NCBI GenBank assembly: GCA_012522255.1
Contig: JAAYKT010000325.1
Coordinates: 1 to 10,434, forward strand
Direction: 5' to 3'
DNA length: 10,434 bases
Source of the DNA: Clostridiales bacterium
Lineage (GTDB): Bacteria; Bacillota; Clostridia; Lutisporales; Lutisporaceae
Below the pieces are notes generated by a model, which saw only the letters and a program-made list of their open reading frames with translations, searched no databases and was not told where the DNA came from. Positions 6,458 to 10,434 of this stretch are shown here, one piece after another (the stretch's first letter is position 1; every line of letters begins with the position of its first letter). Made by a program: the position numbers and the translations under genes.

Positions 6458-7402
6458 TTATAAAGATAAACTGTCATCATATTCATCGGCCTTTTCTTTA
6501 AACTCTACGACTCTCGGTTTAAAATCTATTTCGTTTAAAAATTTCAAGTAATCTTCTCCGCTGATATCATCTGGGTTCTTCCCTATCATTGCGACAGCCA
6601 ATGCTTCAATAACATTGCACCCAAAGGACCTGCCGGACAGATCCGGCGTGGTGGTTATCAAGGTTTTTATATTTTTATCTCTGAGCCATTGCACATCACC
6701 CTCTGTAACTGTGTTTGTAACTAAGATTTTGCCCTTTGTATCCGAAGGCAAATGACGTTTTATGTAATGGAAATCACCTGCAATTATATCTGCTTCATGA
6801 AAATATTTATCAGTCTTGCCCGATGAACTTTCACCTTCATTTTGTGCCTTTCCTGTAGGGTATAACATTTCAAAAGGGAGCCTGCAAACAATAGGTGCAG
6901 CTATAGAAGCAATTTTTTCCAACCTTTTTAAAGAATATATAGGTATATTCAATCCTAACGAAATCATAACATCCCCTATAATTAGTTGACAGCCCATCTC
7001 TTCAAAGCCAACAGCCATACCGTACCTATCAACTGCAGTTAAAATAAACACTTTTTTACCTTTTAATCGCATAATATTTTCATCAATGAATTTTGGTAAT
7101 TCTTTTTCCATTGAGGCCTTGAGTCCGGAACCATCTACCATAGGCGTGATTCTTGCTGCATCTTTTATAGGCAACGAATCCTTTATAATATATTTTTTAT
7201 CACTTGTTCTAATGAAAACATCAATACCGCCCATCCCAAATGCATCTATTTTCCCATCCAATTCTTTTATTATTTCTATGGCCTTTTGAATATTTCCATT
7301 GGTACCTATTCTTTCTATAATAATGTCTTCGCCCCTAAAATTTAACTCCACTTTATGGTCCCTTTGAGATGACCCTATGCTCACACTCACAACCCGTTTC
7401 AT
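6458..7402 (-). CDS. Conserved clostridial protein of the family labelled 'quinate 5-dehydrogenase'
   Basis: This 314-residue soluble protein resembles a Firmicutes family usually labelled quinate 5-dehydrogenase; I know of no experiment behind that name. Conserved-looking segments are KRVVSVSIGSSQRDH (2-16), IDAFGMGGIDVF (52-63), TPMVDGSGL (86-94), KKVFILTAVDRYGM (116-129), ADIIAGDFHYIKRHLP (204-219) and TTPDLSGRSFGCNV (251-264). The glycine-rich stretches and alternating strands suggest a Rossmann-like alpha/beta fold. No shikimate or quinate pathway gene is nearby, so the label gets no support from context. The start follows AAAGGGG (about 7411-7417) with an eight-base spacer. It lies 73 bases after dusB on the same strand and is probably part of that transcript. 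I treat it as a conserved protein of unknown function. Confidence 0.8.
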   Translation of the reverse strand: MKRVVSVSIGSSQRDHKVELNFRGEDIIIERIGTNGNIQKAIEIIKELDGKIDAFGMGGIDVFIRTSDKKYIIKDSLPIKDAARITPMVDGSGLKASMEKELPKFIDENIMRLKGKKVFILTAVDRYGMAVGFEEMGCQLIIGDVMISLGLNIPIYSLKRLEKIASIAAPIVCRLPFEMLYPTGKAQNEGESSSGKTDKYFHEADIIAGDFHYIKRHLPSDTKGKILVTNTVTEGDVQWLRDKNIKTLITTTPDLSGRSFGCNVIEALAVAMIGKNPDDISGEDYLKFLNEIDFKPRVVEFKEKADEYDDSLSL

Positions 7403-7475
7403 TTTGTTATCCCCTTTCTTTGAAATTTCAGGGTCTTTTACATTTTAATCAATTAGCGCTTGTGTTATTCTTATT

Positions 7476-8444
7476 TTATAATCTCTTTAGATACAAATAA
7501 TTTGTTAATAATTCGATCATCTTTTTTTTATCTTCTATTCTAAATAATTGATTCTTAATACTGTTGGAATCAGGCATTCCTTTTAGATACCAAGCAATAT
7601 GCTTCCTCATTTCTTTTATACCTGTATATTCACCTTTTATTTCTATTACCTTGTTTAAATGCGTAATCATCATCTGAATTTTCTCTTCGGCTGTAGGTTC
7701 GGTAATCAGATTCCCAGTTCTTAAATATGTAAGTGTTCTTTTGAAAATCCAGGGGTTCCCTTGTGCGCCCCTGCCTATCATAACCCCATCACAATTTGTT
7801 TCTTCAATTATTTTCTTTGCATCATCGGGGTTTATTATGTCGCCGTTACCTATGACCGGTATAGTTGTATTATGTTTTACTTCCTTTATTATATTCCAAT
7901 CTGCTTTTCCGCCATAAAACTGCTGCCTTGTTCTTCCGTGAACAATAATTGCTTTTGCCCCGTTCTCTTCAGCAATTAAGGCAATTTCAACAGCATTTAT
8001 ATTATCATCATCCCAACCTTTTCTTATTTTAACTGTAACCGGAATATCCACCGCCCGAGTTACGGATGCAATTATTTTACCTGCAAGTTCCGGTTCTTTC
8101 ATCAGGGCACAGCCATCACCATTATTAACAATCTTAGGGGTTGGGCATCCCATATTTATATCAATTATATCTGCCCCAAGTTGCTCAAGCTCTGCTGCCG
8201 AATAAGCCATAATTTCAGGTTCTCTGCCAAAAACTTGAAATGCCACAGGTTTTTCTTTTACATCGGTCCGGGTCAGATTAAAAGTATTTTCGTTTTTGTA
8301 ATATAGGCCTTTTGCACTTATCATTTCAGTGAATACCAGCCCACAGCCAAAACCTTTACATATAAGCCTAAAAGCCATATCATTCACTCCGGCCATCGGT
8401 GCCAGACAGACATTGTTTTCAGTTTTAACATTGCCTATAAGCAT
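7476..8444 (-). CDS. dusB: tRNA-dihydrouridine synthase, DusB type
   Basis: This FMN-dependent enzyme reduces uridine to dihydrouridine in the tRNA D-loop. From the chosen start the protein has 322 residues, the usual length. It begins with LAPMAGV (14-20) in the TIM barrel. The active-site motif INMGCP places the catalytic cysteine at C100, followed by VKIRKGW (138-144), IIVHGRTR (166-173) and the FMN-phosphate loops GNGDI (199-203) and GRGAQGNPW (224-232). The start at 8444 has GGAGG four bases upstream. The frame stays open to an ATG at 8594, but those 50 codons are read out of repeat copy C and match no Dus domain. A 219-base gap filled by that repeat separates it from coaX. It is probably co-transcribed with coaX above and the 314-residue gene below. 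Confidence 0.95.
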   Translation of the reverse strand: MLIGNVKTENNVCLAPMAGVNDMAFRLICKGFGCGLVFTEMISAKGLYYKNENTFNLTRTDVKEKPVAFQVFGREPEIMAYSAAELEQLGADIIDINMGCPTPKIVNNGDGCALMKEPELAGKIIASVTRAVDIPVTVKIRKGWDDDNINAVEIALIAEENGAKAIIVHGRTRQQFYGGKADWNIIKEVKHNTTIPVIGNGDIINPDDAKKIIEETNCDGVMIGRGAQGNPWIFKRTLTYLRTGNLITEPTAEEKIQMMITHLNKVIEIKGEYTGIKEMRKHIAWYLKGMPDSNSIKNQLFRIEDKKKMIELLTNYLYLKRL

Positions 8445-8472
8445 AGTACCTCCAAAATTGTTAGGGATTTCA

Positions 8473-8678
8473 TCTTCTTGCCTCTGGCTTCTTGCCTCTT
8501 GTATTAGGGATCTGCTACTTAGGGTCTTTTTGCAGGGTATTCCCATGGTGTCAAGAACCTTCGTACCCCGGGATGACAGCATCGTGACAGACAACCCTGT
8601 TTCGGGGCATCATTCTGAACGCAGTAAAGAATCTTTCCGCTCTCCGCTTTCCGCTTACTACTTTTAGCTTTCTACTTT
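8473..8678 (-). repeat. Composite heptad repeat element, copy C, with palindromic core
   Basis: Read on the minus strand, the element opens with six 7-base units: AAAGTAG, AAAGCTA, AAAGTAG, TAAGCGG, AAAGCGG, AGAGCGG (8678 down to 8637). Next is an imperfect palindrome (8635-8553) whose first 27 bases match copy B at 24 positions, then a spacer with repeated CCCTAA words, then AGAGGCA-type units (about 8499-8473). The first two units lie inside the end of coaX, and the TAA stop is formed at a unit junction. The rest fills the gap to dusB. Confidence 0.8.
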
Positions 8679-9440
8679 ATTTCTTTCATATATAATCCTT
8701 AAGCCTTCAAGGGTTAGTAAACTATTTACAATATTTATTGTTTCCGATTCCGATGCTATAAGCCTAGCAAGCCCACCTGTTGCTATTACATTTGTCTTTT
8801 CATTATCCAGCTCTTTTTTCATACGTTTAACAATATAGTCTACCTGACCTACAAATCCAAATATTATGCCTGACTGCATGCTGTTTATTGTATTTTTACA
8901 TATTACCGTTGCCGGCTTAATGAGTTCAATTCTTGGTAGTTTTGCAGTCCTTTGAAATAAAGCATCCATAGATATTTGTATTCCCGGGGCTATTGCACCG
9001 CCTATATATTCGCCAATTTCGGACACAGCGCAGAAAGTAGTGGCTGTGCCAAAATCTACAATCACGAGAGGCCCACCGTACAATTCATATGCAGCTATTG
9101 CATTTACAATTCTATCTGCCCCGACCTCTTTGGGATTATCGTATCGAATATTTATACCTGTTTTTATACCGGGGCCGACGACCAGCGCCTCCTGTTTAAA
9201 GTACTTTCTGACCATATGCTGCAAAGTATACATTATTGTGGGAACTACAGAAGATACTACAATAGAACTCACATCTTTGGCATTATATTTGCAATAACTA
9301 AAAAACTGGTATATTGTCATTCCGTATTCATCTGATGTTTTTCCTGCATTAGTTTTAATCCTCCAATAGTCCAAAAGAGTTTTTTCCTCATATAAACCTA
9401 ATACCGTATTTGTATTCCCTACATCTATAACCAAAATCAC
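8664..9440 (-). CDS. coaX: Type III pantothenate kinase
   Basis: CoaX phosphorylates pantothenate with ATP, the first step of coenzyme A synthesis. The 258 residues have the ASKHA-fold signatures of the type III enzyme: DVGNTNTVLG (6-15, phosphate loop and catalytic Asp6), GADR (107-110) and DFGTATT (129-135). Length is normal. The start codon is GTG, supported by GAGGGG (9449-9454) eight bases upstream. The ECF S component just upstream would supply its substrate. Oddly, repeat copy C begins within the coding end: residues KVES and the TAA stop come from the AAAGTAG-AAAGCTA units, so the native C-terminus may have been replaced by a few residues. That should not affect the catalytic fold. 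Confidence 0.96.
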   Translation of the reverse strand: MILVIDVGNTNTVLGLYEEKTLLDYWRIKTNAGKTSDEYGMTIYQFFSYCKYNAKDVSSIVVSSVVPTIMYTLQHMVRKYFKQEALVVGPGIKTGINIRYDNPKEVGADRIVNAIAAYELYGGPLVIVDFGTATTFCAVSEIGEYIGGAIAPGIQISMDALFQRTAKLPRIELIKPATVICKNTINSMQSGIIFGFVGQVDYIVKRMKKELDNEKTNVIATGGLARLIASESETINIVNSLLTLEGLRIIYERNKVES

Positions 9441-9467
9441 GGCAAACGCCCCTCTATAATTTAATTT

Positions 9468-9490
9468 AAGCCAGGCGGTGTGCCTGGCTT
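9468..9490. terminator. Hairpin between the S component gene and coaX
   Basis: AAGCCAGGC (9468-9476) pairs with GCCTGGCTT (9482-9490), a 9-bp stem with a five-base loop, three bases after the stop of the upstream gene. The good T-run (9489-9493) is on the plus strand. On the sense (minus) strand the stem is followed only by AAATTAAATT, so termination into coaX should be partial. It may attenuate coaX, protect the upstream mRNA's 3' end, or stop antisense transcription. Confidence 0.6.
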
Positions 9491-9493
9491 TTT

Positions 9494-10063
9494 CTATACT
9501 TTTTTTGCTCTTTTTAATGCAACAATCACCGCAGATACCACCAAAATCGCAACAATTATCTCTGGAACTCCATTAGCTGTTGCTATTCCCAGTATCAAAG
9601 CAGCAGCTTTTGATTTATCCTGTCCCAAAGCCTCTGCGAATTGCGCCCCGTAAATCAGATAAATCATTCCCAAAACCCCGACAGTATTGGTCAGTGTACC
9701 CACTGCTGCCGAGACAGAAGAACTTTTTGTTGCCTTGTAAGAATAATATGCGGTAAGACCAATTAATACTCTTGGCAAAACTGCTACCAATGGATTCAAA
9801 AATACAAATGATGTAACTGTAGGAGCCATTACCGCCTGTATCATACTGAATATGCCAAATATTAAACCGATACTTATTCCTACCAATGGGCCTTCCATGA
9901 TTGAGCCTATAATTACAGGCAAGTGCATAATTGTGGCTTTTGTAGGGCCTATGGGTATAAAACCCAAAGGTGTGCTGCCCAATAGTATTGATATAGCAGC
10001 GAGCATTCCTGTAATTGCCATTTTTCTAACTGAACCATAAGCCTTTACTTTTTCACTATACAT
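9494..10063 (-). CDS. ECF transporter S component, probably pantothenate-specific (PanT-like)
   Basis: S components of energy-coupling factor transporters bind a vitamin in the membrane and work with a shared EcfA/EcfA'/EcfT module encoded elsewhere. From the chosen start the protein has 189 residues and about six hydrophobic segments. An N-terminal segment, MAITGMLAAISILLG, is followed by TPLGFIPIGPTKATIMHLP and, further on, FLNPLVAVLPRVLIG, which are typical of this family. The next gene is coaX, pantothenate kinase, which argues for pantothenate as substrate; that is inference from context. The start at 10063 has GGAGG (10071-10075) at good spacing. An ATG at 10132 in the same frame adds 23 polar residues that overlap a leader hairpin and has no binding site. 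The gene appears to open the coaX-dusB transcript. Confidence 0.8.
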   Translation of the reverse strand: MYSEKVKAYGSVRKMAITGMLAAISILLGSTPLGFIPIGPTKATIMHLPVIIGSIMEGPLVGISIGLIFGIFSMIQAVMAPTVTSFVFLNPLVAVLPRVLIGLTAYYSYKATKSSSVSAAVGTLTNTVGVLGMIYLIYGAQFAEALGQDKSKAAALILGIATANGVPEIIVAILVVSAVIVALKRAKKV

Positions 10064-10074
10064 TCTGACACCTC

Positions 10075-10102
10075 CGTTCCGATTCCCTAAGGATACCGGA
10101 CG
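10075..10102 (-). promoter_or_regulatory. Leader hairpin abutting the ribosome binding site of the S component gene
   Basis: On the minus strand CGTCCG (10097-10102) can pair with CGGAACG (10075-10081, one bulged A), with an inner TCC/GGA pairing. Its 3' side touches the GGAGG at 10071-10075, so folding could affect initiation. I do not recognise it as a known riboswitch class. Confidence 0.3.
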
Positions 10103-10151
10103 ATAATTTCCTTTTTTTATAGTCCGACTCATTTATGATGTCGGCAAATAA

Positions 10152-10180
10152 ATTCTAACATCAATATTTATTTAATTCAA
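10152..10180 (-). promoter_or_regulatory. Candidate promoter for the S component-coaX-dusB unit
   Basis: On the minus strand TTGAAT (10175-10180), 17 bases, TAGAAT (10152-10157). Transcription would start near 10145, some 80 bases before the chosen start codon. An alternative lies further up: TTGTAA (10269-10274), 18 bases, TATAAT (10245-10250), just after birA. Both are in AT-rich DNA, and either or both may be used. Confidence 0.45.
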
Positions 10181-10288
10181 CAGATTTTTCGAATTAAGAA
10201 CATTAGAAAATAACTTATATATTATCTTATCAGTAATAAAATATATTATATTTGATGCGATTGACGAATTACAAGGCTAAACGAAAAC

Positions 10289-10434
10289 CTAAACATAACC
10301 GTAAATGCCTCTTACGGAAACTTCCCCCGAAGTCAATTTTATCATTTCCCCACTTTCTGATTTTACAATTAGTTGCCCCGAATCATCTATATCCACAGCC
10401 TCCCCTTTCAGCTCTTCTTTATTATATATAACTC
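10289..10434 (-). CDS. birA: Biotin-protein ligase / biotin repressor, C-terminal fragment (partial at window edge)
   Basis: The minus strand is open from the right edge (10434) to a TAG at 10289-10291, giving 47 residues and stop. The segments LKGEAVDIDDSGQLIV, TSGEVSVRGIYGYV and the spacing between them match the small SH3-like C-terminal domain of BirA, which attaches biotin to carboxylases and in many Firmicutes also represses biotin genes through an N-terminal helix-turn-helix. Only the C-terminus is present, so I cannot tell whether the DNA-binding domain exists. birA next to coaX is a common clostridial and bacillar arrangement. No clear terminator follows. Confidence 0.85.
   Translation of the reverse strand, partial: VIYNKEELKGEAVDIDDSGQLIVKSESGEMIKLTSGEVSVRGIYGYV

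Noticed and set aside
10064..10132. Longer ECF S component starting at 10132
   Set aside because: The additional 23 residues are polar and unlike the family, the ATG has no Shine-Dalgarno, and the region can form a leader hairpin.

Overview
The window looks like chromosomal DNA of a low-GC Gram-positive anaerobe of the class Clostridia. The base composition is AT-rich, ribosome binding sites are strong GGAGG/AGGGGG types, promoters are sigma-A-like with 17-base spacers, and the minus-strand gene order birA – ECF S component – coaX – dusB – conserved 'quinate 5-dehydrogenase'-type gene – greA – lysS is a housekeeping order I associate with Clostridia. I cannot name the species.

Layout. Bases 1-180 hold two tandem sigma-A-like promoters and a leader typical of a ribosomal RNA operon, reading leftward out of the window; the 16S gene would lie beyond base 1. 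From 361 two genes run rightward: a small calcineurin-like metallophosphoesterase with altered metal-site motifs, and a 334-residue protein I do not recognise. A bidirectional terminator (about 2378-2402) separates them from the rest, which is all on the minus strand. Reading in the direction of transcription from the right edge: the 3' end of birA, an ECF transporter S component (probably pantothenate uptake), coaX (GTG start), dusB, the conserved 314-residue protein, then a consensus promoter with a structured leader, greA and lysS (12 bases apart, with the lysS ribosome binding site touching the greA stop), a terminator, and finally a separately promoted AzgA/PbuG-type purine permease.

Functionally the S component and coaX would make a pantothenate uptake and phosphorylation unit feeding coenzyme A. 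DusB, GreA and LysS serve tRNA modification, transcript cleavage and tRNA charging. The permease salvages purine bases.

The most unusual content is a family of composite repeats at three places (979-1046, 2099-2367, 8473-8678). Each is built from short tandem arrays of purine-rich 7-base units of different types (AAAGYGG, AGAGGCA, ACCGGAG). Two of the three also contain an approximately 85-base imperfect palindrome. All three start at or inside the stop codon of the upstream gene, with the purine-rich strand as the mRNA-sense strand. At coaX the repeat supplies the stop codon and last residues. At dusB and at the 334-residue gene the repeats create false in-frame upstream extensions that would mislead automatic start calling.
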